A stretch of 64,000 bases of DNA from the NCBI GenBank assembly GCA_036346405.1, contig CM070566.1, positions 48,611,268 through 48,675,267 of the forward strand. The letters run 5' to 3'. Of the stretch, positions 11,340 through 23,133 are shown in pieces; position 1 is the first letter of the stretch; every line of letters starts with the position of its first letter. A program made the position numbers and the translations under genes. Source of the DNA: Phyllostachys edulis. Lineage: Eukaryota; Streptophyta; Magnoliopsida; Poales; Poaceae. The notes below the pieces were generated by a model. It was not told the DNA's origin and made no database searches. It saw only the letters and a list, made by a program, of their open reading frames with translations.

Positions 11340-11530
11340 TTTTCAAACGGGACGAATTTAGGATTTGAAATTTAGACGAAATTTGACTGAATTTTTTTCA
11401 AAATCAAATTAAGGATGTAATTTGTCCAAATTCAAATATTTCCGAAACTTTTTAAACAAATTACAAATATTTTGTAGAGGGGGCGAAATCACCGAAATTT
11501 CGGCGAAATTTGTTTCCTTGAAATGGGTTA
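11340..11530. mobile_element. Relic of an hAT MITE related to the one in gene A
   Basis: The interior matches 6504-6735 in inverted orientation, with shared GAAATTTC, CCAAATTCAAATATTTCCGAAA-type and ACCGAAATTTCGG words. The ends read AGGAACAAATTTCG and GAAATTTGTTTCCTT and are roughly inverted. I could not find a clean target-site duplication. Confidence 0.5.
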
Positions 11531-11570
11531 GAGCGGCAGCACCAGATGCATCCCTAGGCATGCATAAGAT

Positions 11571-13019
11571 CCTACAAAAAAAGCTAATACTAGATGTCTC
11601 ATCACAAACAGTTGACCAAAACCGTCTGTATTACATAAAATCATAGACGGATTTGGTTTAGAGACCGTCTGTATTACTGACTATGCTAAAAACCGTCTGT
11701 GAAGAGGTAATATCACAGACGGTTCATATTGAAAACCGTCTGTGATAATTGTAGACTTCACAGTCGGTTTTTAATTATAACTATCTGTGATAATACCACT
11801 TTAGCTCCCCAGTGAGTTTCTTCGTCGCCGATGCGTGTCTTCGTTGTATCAATGCCGCTTCGGCTCCCCGATACGTCTCTTCGTCTCACGCGCCGAATTT
11901 ATTCCTTGTTTTATAAAAAGGATCATCCGTCATCGAAGATGATCATCCCCACATATAACTCATATATACTTCTAAAGCAGAAATGGCTTCATCTTCTGTT
12001 TCCTTGTCGTCAGCATTGATGGCCTACCTGGCCATACTGTACCAGCAGCTCTCCGGCCATACATTAGCGGATGTTGTGGAAGGACACTGTTTCAACAGTG
12101 TCCTCACTCCTCTATCCGAGGATTTGCCAAAGCAAGTGACGGCCACCTTCCGCTGTCTTTACATCCTCCTCCGCCGCGTCTTCCGAGTGATCTCCCACTT
12201 CCGGCAAGTTAACCGCGTCATTGACGTGGTCCTCCACAACGACATTGTGCGTCTCTAGGAGGCTTGCTGTCACTTGGACTGCTTAATCGAGGCGGTGGGC
12301 GACCGAGTCGACCATGTCGAGACCCCTCAAGCAAGAAAAGAGAGCATATGGGCTCAATTCTTCTTGATTCAACAGTCCGAATGTCTTTGGGAGACACTCG
12401 AACGAGTGCGTAAGCTGGTGGACGCATTTCGAGCTTCATTCACTAATGATTCCGAACCGTCCGATGCCACCGCCGCTTACGAAGTTTTGAAGACGGAGAT
12501 AACAGCCTATCTCCGCCACTAGAAAAACTTTGTTTACTTAGTTTTCTATTATTATTTTTAATCTTTGTAAGAAGCGACTGGCCACCTGTTTGGCCATATG
12601 TAAATTCCAAAATGAAAAAAAAATCTAGTTTGGAGGTGAAGTTACTATATTATATGTTAAACTATATATCACAGACGGTTTAGTGGAACAAATATCCATC
12701 TGTGATATGTATCATAGTTAAAGCATATTTTCAGCAGTATTTAAATGAGAAAATTGACATGTAATATGAACATGTAATTTCTTCATATCATGTAAATGTA
12801 TACATGATAATATGCTCGAAACATAGAACTTGAGAACGACCACATCACAGACGGTTCCATAATAAAACTGTTCGTGATATGGGATATATCACAGACAGTT
12901 CTGTTATGGAACCGTTTGTATGAGACATATCACGGACGGTTCTATTATGGAACCGTTTGTGATAAGTATCACTGACAGTTCCATAATAGAACTGTCTATG
13001 ATATCTCTTTATTAGTAGG
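11571..13019 (+). mobile_element. CACTA-like non-autonomous element with CACAGACGG subterminal repeats
   Basis: The termini CCTACAAAAAAAGC (left) and, on the other strand, CCTACTAATAAAGA (right) enclose two subterminal arrays of CACAGACGG/CCGTCTGTG motifs, at 11592-11790 and 12660-13005. Such arrays near short TIRs are typical of CACTA (En/Spm) elements, although the termini read CCTAC rather than CACTA and I find no clear 3-bp duplication. The middle carries the broken ORF at 11983-12522. No transposase is present. Confidence 0.55.
11983..12522 (+). pseudogene. Unrecognised 179-codon ORF with one in-frame stop, inside the CACTA-like element
   Basis: One reading frame runs from ATG at 11983 to TAG at 12520-12522, interrupted only by TAG at 12256-12258 (codon 92); the frame is the same on both sides. 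Codon use is normal (GC-rich third positions) and unlike the surrounding AT-rich DNA. The predicted product begins MASSSVSLSSALMAYLAI with a mildly hydrophobic N-terminus. Helix-rich segments follow, including QVTATFRCLYILLRRVF before the stop and SECLWETLERVRKLVDAF after it. I do not recognise the family. It may be a captured host gene or an accessory protein of this element family. Confidence 0.5.
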
Positions 13020-13892
13020 AACCCGCTAGGGTTTGTGCCCTAACTCGTCACTCCTCAGTCCCCAGCGCCATTACTCTCGCCCGTTCCAATCCCCACCCGA
13101 GTGCCCCTGACCTCGACGCCGCCGCCCCCGACATCGACGGCGCCGCCCGAGTCGTGCATTCTCCTCGACCTTGTCGCCGACGCCGCCCTTCTTTCCGTCG
13201 CCACCGGTTGTGACACCACAGTTCACTGCAAAAGACACTCTTACGATAGGAGTGTCTTATGCAATGTTACCGTTGTGACACAACTACGGTGACGCTGCCA
13301 CCGCCGCCGCCAAATCTGTCTTCCCCTCTTCGTCCTCTCCCCCCGGCATGCGTGACCCCAGCTACCTCTCCACCGACCTCCCCCGGCTACCTCTCCACTG
13401 ACCTCGACACCGCCGCCCCCGACATCGACAACTCTGCCCAAGTCACGCCTTCTCCCCGACCCCTGTGCCTCCTTGCGCTCGGCTCCGACCCAGCTGTGGT
13501 TTGAGGCCTGGTTGTTTGGGGCTTCCTGCTCCTTGGACTCAATCCCCCATTCCCCCACTTCCTCTTTCTGTTATTTTAATTTCATGCTTGAGCTTGTTTT
13601 GGTTTACTGATGTGAGTTAGTTATTTACTAATGTGGGTTAATTTATTGATTAAGCATGGTAAATGAAATGGAGGTGGGTTAATGCATGGTGGAGGTGTTG
13701 CCACCGGTATTGCGTCAAACTGAGGTAACTACTCCCCTCTACTCTCTATCACTTTTCCCTCCCCTTGCTCTGTGATGTAAAGTGAGGGCTATTGGTGTAT
13801 GTGCATTATGTACATCTTGCTTAGTTCATGTTGTTGGCTCAGATTGACAAAAATGAATGGGGCAAAATAGTGGGTTTGGTTAATGCTCTCTA
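13020..13892. other. Intergenic, C-rich stretch and a small hairpin
   Basis: 13020-13500 is C-rich with Ser/Pro/Asp-type low-complexity frames and no convincing gene. At about 13205-13292 a small inverted structure reads GTTGTGACAC...GACACTC, a centre, then GAGTGTC...GTGACAC, probably an old MITE. 13510-13892 is AT-rich with nothing recognised. Confidence 0.4.
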
Positions 13893-15630
<1,738 letters not shown>

Positions 15631-15640
15631 TTATTTATGT
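15631..15640 (+). promoter_or_regulatory. Putative TATA box of HIPP gene B
   Basis: TTATTTATGT lies 109 bp upstream of the ATG, in the same context (GCGTTTATTTATGTGGCATT) as in gene D. Compared with C and D, the leader lacks about 37 bp just upstream of GGAGTCCGCTTTTCAC. Confidence 0.55.
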
Positions 15641-15739
15641 GGCATTAAGCTCTCTCTCCCCTCTTGGCACTACACTCCTATCCCCTCTCAATCTCTCCTC
15701 CCCTTCGGCCAAAAGGAGTCCGCTTTTCACAGCGAGAGC

Positions 15740-18433
15740 ATGGCAGAGAAGGTGAGAGCCTTCTCTCTCTTTCTCTCTCTCTCACACACACAGACACAAA
15801 TTTGTAAGGGTTTCGAGGTTTATGGGTTACTAGTATACTTGTACTGCATGTCAATCGATCTCTTTTGTCCCCTAAAAAAAATCTCTTTTAATTAATGGGC
15901 ACACATAAATTTTGGTTGTATTAAGCCTTATGGTTGTGTTGCTTTGAACTCTCTCTCTCTCTCTCTCTCACGCACGCATAATTTGCAAGGTTTGTAAGTT
16001 TGATGGTTGTGTTGCATGATCTCTCTTTTTAAAAGAACTGTCTATTAGGCAAATCTTTAAAAAATGTTTTGGCAGATCAGTTTTTTATCAAATCTTTAAA
16101 CGGATCATGAATTCATGAGTGTGATCGTTTCTAGAATTTGCAAGAAAAAAATGATGAGAGCAAAGAATCTATACATATGGAGGAACACATGCTATGATGC
16201 TACATTCTACGTGTGATTTAATATAGAACATAGGTGCATAATTTACAAATCTTATAGTATGTTTTTTTTTCTTTTTGGAATATCAGTTTTATAGGGTGCA
16301 AGAATAATTAGTATCAATCGACTTTGGAGTAGGTATATGAATCTGTTTAGAACGAGTGACTGCTTGAATTAAGCTGTTCAAAGTTTTAATGAATTTTTCC
16401 AAGGCATGTCGGAGATCGTGTGGTTTTGTTGGTGATGGACCTTTTTGCTTGCAGAATTAAAAAGCGCGCAAAAATTACAATATGCTTTTTGACACGCGTA
16501 AGCTTCCTGTTGCTTAATTTGTTACGCAAACCTGTCTGTGCAAGCGGGCACGGAAAAAAAAAATTCTCGGCACCTTTTAAAATGGGGGCATATACGGTGA
16601 AAATCATGTGTGAAAATTCCAAAAGTTTGACGTGTGCATTCTAGAACATCACTTTTTAAAAAAAAAAAATAAAGAAGAAGGTGATAGGGCCGGGTACTTA
16701 GGGCACTTCTAAACAGAAGGAAATTCTATGGGGGCCCTCCCCCAAGGCCCTCCCCATAGAATTTTTTTTCCTTCTAAACCTTGCTGCTAGAGGAGAGAAA
16801 AGGGTTAGAGGGGATTTTATTATCAAACATTCTAATAGTTTGTTTTTTTAGCTTGTTACTAAAATTTATTTGTAAAATTGAGAGCTAAAACTAGATGAGA
16901 GAGAGACAACCCACTAATTTCTTGGTCCTCTAAAAAAAGGTTTGATATTGCATTAGTATAAGCTTCTTCTCTTTCATCTGTCGCTTCCACCTCATAAAAA
17001 AAACTGACATAGCATAGGTAAATACTCCTTTTGGATAAATTTGCTTGTTGGGAGAACACTAAACACTCTCGTTTTGTGATATCTCCGGTCACTGATTTTG
17101 TTGTTTCATTTTGAGATGCGAAAACTGTTAAGACGTTCGCTAATGCGCCTGTCAACACAGACCACCAAGCAAAATTACAAGTGGCCTACCAACAAAAGTG
17201 CCTTTGCATACAGAACTAACCATGAAAAGCGAACTGTACATGCATGCTGAGATTGTAAGCTTTCTTTGGTCTTTCTTCTTGACTGACTTTTAAACATCCA
17301 CTCAATCGATTCTCCCTCTTTTGTTTTTTGGAAAACGCTACATGACAAGGCACATAACTGTAAGTTGGTGACGGCTTATAATGGTAAGTTAATCACATAA
17401 AGCGGCTTAGGATTCAGTAAAGTTGAGAGATAAAACTAGATGAGAGAGACGACCCACTAATTTCTTGATCCTCTAATTTTTTAAAATATTGCATTAATAT
17501 AAGCTTCTCCTCTCTCTTCCACCTTATCAAAAAGCTGATATGGCATAGGTAAGTACTAGTTTCAGACAAATTTGCTTGTTGGGAGTACCCTAATCACTCT
17601 CCTTTTGTGATACCTCCGGTTACTGAGTATGTTGTTTCATTTTGAGCTGCGAAAACTTTAAGTACGTTCGCTAATGCGGCTGTCAACACAGACCACCACG
17701 CTGATCGTAATGGTTGACCTTGATTGCCCGCGGTGTTACAGACAGATCCGCAAGGTCCTTTGCAAGCTCCAAGGTAAAAAAAAAAAAGGAAAGAACTCGG
17801 TGCACATCTCATGATTCATTGTCCAGTCCAAGATACGCCTGCAAGGCTGCATATTGTAACTGTTTCCCTCCATGATTTCTTCCAGCTACCGCCGATCATG
17901 AGCGAATCAAGACCATCTCCTACGACGGCAAGGGCCAGACGATCTCCATCTCCGGACCTTTCGACCCGCTTCAGCTATGCGCCAAGATCAGATGCATGGG
18001 AGGCAAGGTGATCAGGGACATCCAGATCAAGCAGCCTCAGCCGCCGCCGCCGCCGCCATGTCCATGTAACCGGGACATTGAGCGTCTGAATCTGCAAGTG
18101 GCGGATCTCCATGAACAACAGCAGATTTGTGCAGATAAGAACAGGGACATCGAGCATATGAAACCGACACTAGAGGCTCTCCAGGGACAACAGCGGATTT
18201 GCGAAGACCGGAACCGGGACGTTGAGGAGCTGAAATCGAATGTCGGGGAGCTCAAGGAAAAGGTGCGGATCATTGAAGGCCGACCAAACCAGCTGAACGT
18301 CATGTATATCCCGTCGTCCGGGTGCTGGTGCAACACGGTGCCCCGCTACCCTGGCGCCCCTTACTGTGGCTGCTACAGGGACTGCCAGTTCTTCAGAGAG
18401 GAGGACACATCGACTGGCTGCAGCGTCATGTGA
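15740..18433 (+). CDS. HIPP gene B: HMA domain, three 24-residue coiled-coil repeats, CaaX tail
   Basis: Predicted three-exon gene, 213 aa: 15740-15751 (M-A-E-K), 17692-17773 and 17886-18433, with GT/AG borders and an open spliced frame. Residues about 5-68 form an HMA domain with loop DLDCPRC (CxxC intact). A Pro run follows, then CPC, then three 24-residue units starting NRD(I/V)E (residues 93-164, DNA 18068-18283). Hydrophobic residues fall at positions 4, 7, 11, 14 and mostly 21 of each unit, as in a coiled coil, with Cys at 21 in units 1 and 2. A Cys-rich tail (PYCGCYRDCQFF) ends in CSVM, a farnesylation-type CaaX box. Expected role: membrane-anchored metal- or partner-binding protein of the Pi21/HIPP class. 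Intron 1 (1940 bp) starts with a (TC)n tract and holds a truncated exon-2 duplicate and a 56-bp insertion. Expression is unknown. Confidence 0.8.
16715..16770. mobile_element. 56-bp mini-insertion in intron 1 of gene B
   Basis: Genes C and D read straight through CACTTCTAAACC here, while B has 56 extra bases flanked by the 9-bp repeat CTTCTAAAC (16706-16714 and 16771-16779). The insert is nearly self-complementary: ATTCTATGGGGG on the left pairs with CCCCATAGAAT on the right. The 9-bp duplication suggests a Mutator-like origin. Confidence 0.7.
17161..17420 (+). pseudogene. Truncated exon-2 remnant joined to 3'-flank sequence, in intron 1 of gene B
   Basis: 16870-17169 and 17420-17700 are two copies of the same intron-1 end. 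The first copy reaches the exon-2 start (GTCAACACAG then ACCACCAAG) but only nine exon bases remain. It then changes at 17170 into AAAATTACAAGTGG, sequence of the common 3' flank (compare 51688-51935 and 10345-10570), which runs to about 17415 before the intron resumes. This is the scar of a recombination that removed most of a former gene unit. Confidence 0.75.
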
Positions 18434-19530
18434 TTCTGCCCTGTTTCTCTCTTTGGAGTTCAGTATTTATATGTGTATACGTCCATTGGAGTTCAGCAAC
18501 TCCTGCACAGTAGAATGCAATGGGCACGGATATATATCATATCAGATGGGATTTTCGAAATCTCGAATCCTCTATGAAAAACACTGTGTTATTCTCTGGA
18601 TCAGTAGATAGTACTCATAGATACATTACTGAATCATTTCATACATAGCGTAGACCGAACCATTCATTAATTTAACACAACCGAGTTTACATAGACTGCA
18701 TCGGGTTAAGTTTTACAATAAAGGCCGAACAGGCCAAATGATTACATCACAAAAGTAGCGGAAGCAAAAGGGGTAGTGCACATCTCTTCACAGACAAACG
18801 ACTGGGGTTGCCCGTGTACGACCGATATTACCTAAGGACTTGGATAATATTAGTTGTACGCAAATACCAACGGAGTCAGCTAGACTGGAGGAGACCTAGA
18901 CTAAAAGAACTAAACTACTCTTCATCAGCTTCTTAGCCTTCAACGTCTGGATCCCCATAGTATGCATAATGTCCTAGATCTATGTGTTCTGAAGGGTTTG
19001 GAGAAGAGCGAGAATGAGCACAACTTCCGTGCTAGCGAGCCAACACACAAGAAGCAATAATATACATGCAATGCTTAACAAGGATGACTCAGGTTCTTTT
19101 ATTTGCTAAAGCAATGTTTTCAATTACCAATATTAGTAATTCTTATTACTTAGCATTTTAACCAAATTGCATTTTATTAAAGAAAATAATTATGCAATAT
19201 TAATAACAGCAGAGGCTACCTCCACCTTATGCTTAATTCGATTGTGGTTACCTCCACCTATTAACAACACTGGGGTTCATTTCCCCAAAAAAAATCCAAA
19301 TCAGGGTCACATTGGCTGGCACATTTTTATTCCACCTACAAAGTTTTATAAATAGAACTAACTCTAGTAAGTTCTCATATCCGTCTTTGATTGTAGACAT
19401 GGCTGCTCGAACAGTTTATTACTCTGCAGAGGTTGTACACTTTACCCATAAAAGATAATCATCTTGATATGTACACATATTTTTATAGACATGTGAATCA
19501 AGGAGAGATCATCACAAAGGCTTTTACAGC
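18434..19530 (+). repeat. 3' UTR of gene B and LTR-related sequence
   Basis: 18434-18540 is the 3' region shared with C and D (two TTGGAGTTCAG motifs). From about 18546 to 19520 the sequence is related to the first kilobase of the solo LTR at 48217 (shared GAGCCAACACACAA and CTCTGCAGAGGTTGTACACTTTACC), so it is a truncated LTR of that retrotransposon family. Nothing coding is seen. Confidence 0.6.
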
Positions 19531-19837
19531 AACCATTCGGTTGGCACAGATGTAACTCTGTAAATAGTGTATATATTGCTCATCATATATGGATCCTGAT
19601 TAAGAACGCATCAACAGTTTAATACAAAAGTTACAGCCCTCAATGCAGAGGTTAATATCATAATCCAGCCCTTGATCGAAACCATTTGACATTTGCTAAT
19701 ATAGAAAGCGGCATCTGCATTTCATTCTTGAAGAAGGCCAAAACCGGAGTCCTTAATAAGAGCATTAGGAACTAAAGTACACAGCTTGCATAACTCAATT
19801 TGGGTAGCTATAGATTTTGCCAAGTGAATGGTATACC

Positions 19838-19974
19838 TGTTATGAATATTATGTGTATGTATTCAGAGACCCAGTAGGCAATATATATAGGATGTACAAA
19901 AGGTGTATGCCATATATAGATAAAACAGTACAAAAGGTAGATAAGGAAATACAAAAAGATTCCTATCTCTAACA
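19838..19974 (-). repeat. 3' LTR of the short-LTR retrotransposon
   Basis: 137-bp TG...CA repeat, nearly identical to the copy at 39306-39442 and clearly similar to 28537-28672. Confidence 0.8.
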
Positions 19975-20310
19975 TATCTCTAACACTCCTATCAAATGCA
20001 AGGCGTATGCAATAGCATTGCATTTAGAAAGGGTTGACACTAAACTAGGGACAATCCAAAATCCGAGTCTTGATAATGTCGTCGTAGCATGCAGTTCTTG
20101 GAAAATATATCGATAAAAGATCTCCTCCCATCCGGGGTCGTGCGACAGCCCATAAAGCAAAGGTGCAGGAGCAAAGTCGACCATGACAACATGACAAAGA
20201 AGATGATGAAACCGACAAAAATAAAGAAAACTGTCAAATCAAGCCGAATAGGAATAGATAGAAGCATGGCGGCGCAAATCGAAGCCCAAGACGGCGGCGA
20301 CGCAGTGGAC

Positions 20311-20432
20311 AAGAAAAGCAATAGAGACGCAGTACAGAAAAAGTGCAATAGAGGTGCAGTGCACAAGAAGCGCATTAAAGACGCGGTACACAAGAAGCGC
20401 ATTAAAGACGCAGTGCACAAGAAGCACGACGA
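20311..20432. repeat. 27-bp minisatellite inside the retrotransposon
   Basis: About 4.5 units starting at 20311, 20338, 20365, 20392 and 20419, with core AAGAAGCGCATTAAAGACGC. It is also present in the duplicate at about 39780-39900. Because 27 is a multiple of three it creates Lys-rich or Cys/Leu-rich repetitive frames on the two strands; these are not evidence of a gene. Confidence 0.7.
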
Positions 20433-22466
20433 CCTTAAAAGCTTGGGGCGATAGATCTGCAGCAGCTCAAAGAAAAGAGCAATGGTAATTGCCATGTAAA
20501 GAAAATTCCTATGCTTCTATGACTGACAATAAGTTTATGGACTCGCATGGCTTAGACGAACTCACAGATAAAGAGTTACAGACTTGGATGAACGCAGCGG
20601 AAGAAAATGACACAAAGAAAGAAAAGCCTAAGGATAACTAGCAGCAGAATAACAGCACCAGAAGACTCATCTCCTCGTCTAACCAGCAAGCACCAGTGCA
20701 GCACACCCAACAAAGCAGGTGGCATAGGCCAAGCACGCACAGACGATCCAAACACGCGCAACTAGCACACACCGAAATCTGAGTCTTGAAGAACTCCACC
20801 GACAGCAAGAATAGCTAGCAGTAGGCCCATCCTCCAAGAGCACATAACAAAGCAGCAAGACTCCTCTAGCAATAATAGCTAGCAGGACTCCTCCCATCTG
20901 AACCAAAAGCCATCTCTCCTCAACCGCTCGTACATCGAAACCAAAAGAGCCAAAAAGCCATCTCTCCTCAGCAGGAGTGCAGAGAGCGGACGGCACCGGT
21001 CGAGAGGAAAGCCAAGAAGAAGAAGGCAGATCCATCATTCGCAGAGGGAGGGTGTAGGAGCCGAGCACAGCATCAGGACGAAACCGGCGAGGAAGAGCTC
21101 GACCTGGGGTGACAACTCGGGAAGAGAGCACGGGCAGCGACGGCTCAGCATTACAAATCGAGGCGGCATCGGGTGAAAGGAGACGCGACCGTTACAGATC
21201 GAGGCAGCGTACAGCTGTAAGATCGAGGAGGCCGACTAGAGAGGGATGAATAGGCGTTTTAAAAATCTTTTGGCTAAAACCGATTTCTAATGCAGAAGCT
21301 AATACAAATACGGTTTTGCACAATTAAAGCCTAAATCAACTAGGTTCACCTACGTGCACCAACAATACAAGTCTATTGATAAAGATAGCAATTAAACAAA
21401 GACTTGTAAGCTATTCAATTTAATCAATGTAAATAGCACAAAGCTAGGCAAGCATTCATCCACAATGAATAAGCAATTTAATACAAGGAATATAAATTGC
21501 ACAATGTAAAGTACAAGAATGCAAACCGCAATTTGATACGGTGATGTTTTACCGTGGTGTTCGGAGACTTGCCGGTCTCCCCTAATCCACGTTGAGGCAA
21601 GCCCAAACCAATTGGACCGACTCCACGAATTGAGCACCCGCCTCCGAGGTAAGTCCAACTACTTGGACTGGTTCCAAACCGAACCAACACCTCGCTCCAC
21701 TAGGGTTGCTCTTTCCTCCACTCCAGAGATGGCGAGCACCATACCACTCACAAACCGCCCAGGTCTTCTCACAATCTCCTTTGAGAAGCTCACCGGCGCA
21801 CGACGCCTCCACGCCGTCTAGGTGTCAGCAAACACCAAGAGTAACAAGTCTCCAACTTTCATTTGAACTAATCAAATGTCTAAACTCAAGTGGATACACA
21901 ATCCACTACCTAATACAACACATGCACTAGGGTTTGCCTCTCAAAGCTCACTAAGTGCAACACATGCACAAATGAGAGTAGAGGGCTTGCTCTTTGCTCA
22001 ATGAACTGTCTAGGGGCACCAACTTCCTTCCCACACACGGCCAAGGTGGGTATTTATAGCCCACACACAAAAACTAGCCGTTGTGAAAAAGTCTACTGAA
22101 AAATCAGCACATGCGGTACAACCGCCAACTAAGGGCCTGTTTGGTACAGCTTCTACTCCCAGCTTCTCAGTTGATTCTCGTGGAGCTGTACCAAACACCC
22201 TGATTCTCAAAACACCTTATTCTGATTCTCGCGTGGAGCTGTCTCAAAAATACACTAGCGAGGAGAAGCAGCCTTTCCTTGGATTCTCCTGAGAATCCAA
22301 CTTGATAGAGCAAAAATACCCATTGAAGTTCTAATTATTTACCCGCAAAATGCCATTACTTACCCCCAGCACGTACCCCTTCGACTTAAACGCGTTTCTT
22401 CTTTTTTTCTCCTCACGAGCGACGCGAGCATCACCAGATTGCTTCTCCGCCTGCTCAAATAGTACC

Positions 22467-22775
22467 CTAAGCGAAGTCGTTGAACCGCGAGGGGAGCACC
22501 TGAGCGCGCCCGCGCGACGTGCGCACAACCGGCGGGCGTGCCGCGGCGGTGGGCGTCAGCTCGGCACCAGCGGCCGGCGAGGCGACCTCGGGCTCCTCGC
22601 ACCAGCGGAACCCGAAGGCGGCGTAGGGGATTCCCGAGGCAGGCACGTGGCCGAGCAGCTCCACGGGGAAGAACTCGTCGCCCCTCCGCCTCTTCCGCCG
22701 CCGCTCGCCGCCGTCCCCCTCGTCCTCCCCACCTCCGACGCCGCCCCCGGCATTGCAGCGCTTCAGCGTGAAGAT
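22467..22775 (-). pseudogene. Captured exon fragment, probably the N-terminus of an ATX3/4/5-like histone methyltransferase
   Basis: On the minus strand one frame runs about 100 codons: TLKRCNAGGG, then an acidic and Arg-rich part, then EFFPVELLGHVPASGIPYAA, ending with VRTSRGRAQVLPSRFND before TAG at 22467-22469. The motif RTSRGRxQVLPSRFND after a basic segment and an LLG motif recalls the N-terminus of plant trithorax-like ATX3/4/5 proteins. That match is from memory. The catalytic SET part is absent. A CTCAG acceptor-like site precedes the fragment. It ends close to the terminal sequence of the transposon, as expected for a captured piece. Confidence 0.5.
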
Positions 22776-23133
22776 CTGAGAAGGGTTGGGTCCCTATCAT
22801 CAATTTTGTGCTGGACTGACATGTTTCGGTTCGAATTGAAGAAGTATTGAAGAGGGGACGATTCGCCATTGCAATCTAGGAATGTTTTGCATTTAGGGTT
22901 TTCGGATAAGGCACTGATTTGCAAATTGAGATCGATTCTTTGGAGACAAGCAGGTCGCCAGTACCGATTCTTTCGTTTTGTGCTTCATGTGTTGTGATTT
23001 CTGACTCCTAATGCGAGGAACTTTGGTGCACTAATAACTACTGTCCTGAACTTTGGTGCAGTAGATTTCAGATGACCTGATTATTGATGCATTGTTTTCT
23101 GACTACTGTTTTCATCCATTTTTGTTTATTCAG

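Noticed and set aside
13101..13558. Overlapping Pro/Ser/Asp-rich ORFs on both strands
   Set aside because: C-rich low-complexity DNA gives open frames in several phases; no conserved pattern.
20089..20454. 121-codon Lys-rich ORF and its minus-strand partner
   Set aside because: Generated by a 27-bp minisatellite inside a retrotransposon without other coding sequence.
22338..22869. 169-codon Arg-rich minus-strand ORF and 166-codon plus-strand ORF
   Set aside because: Out-of-frame shadows of the GC-rich captured exon; the frame with RTSRGRAQVLPSRFND is the protein-like one.
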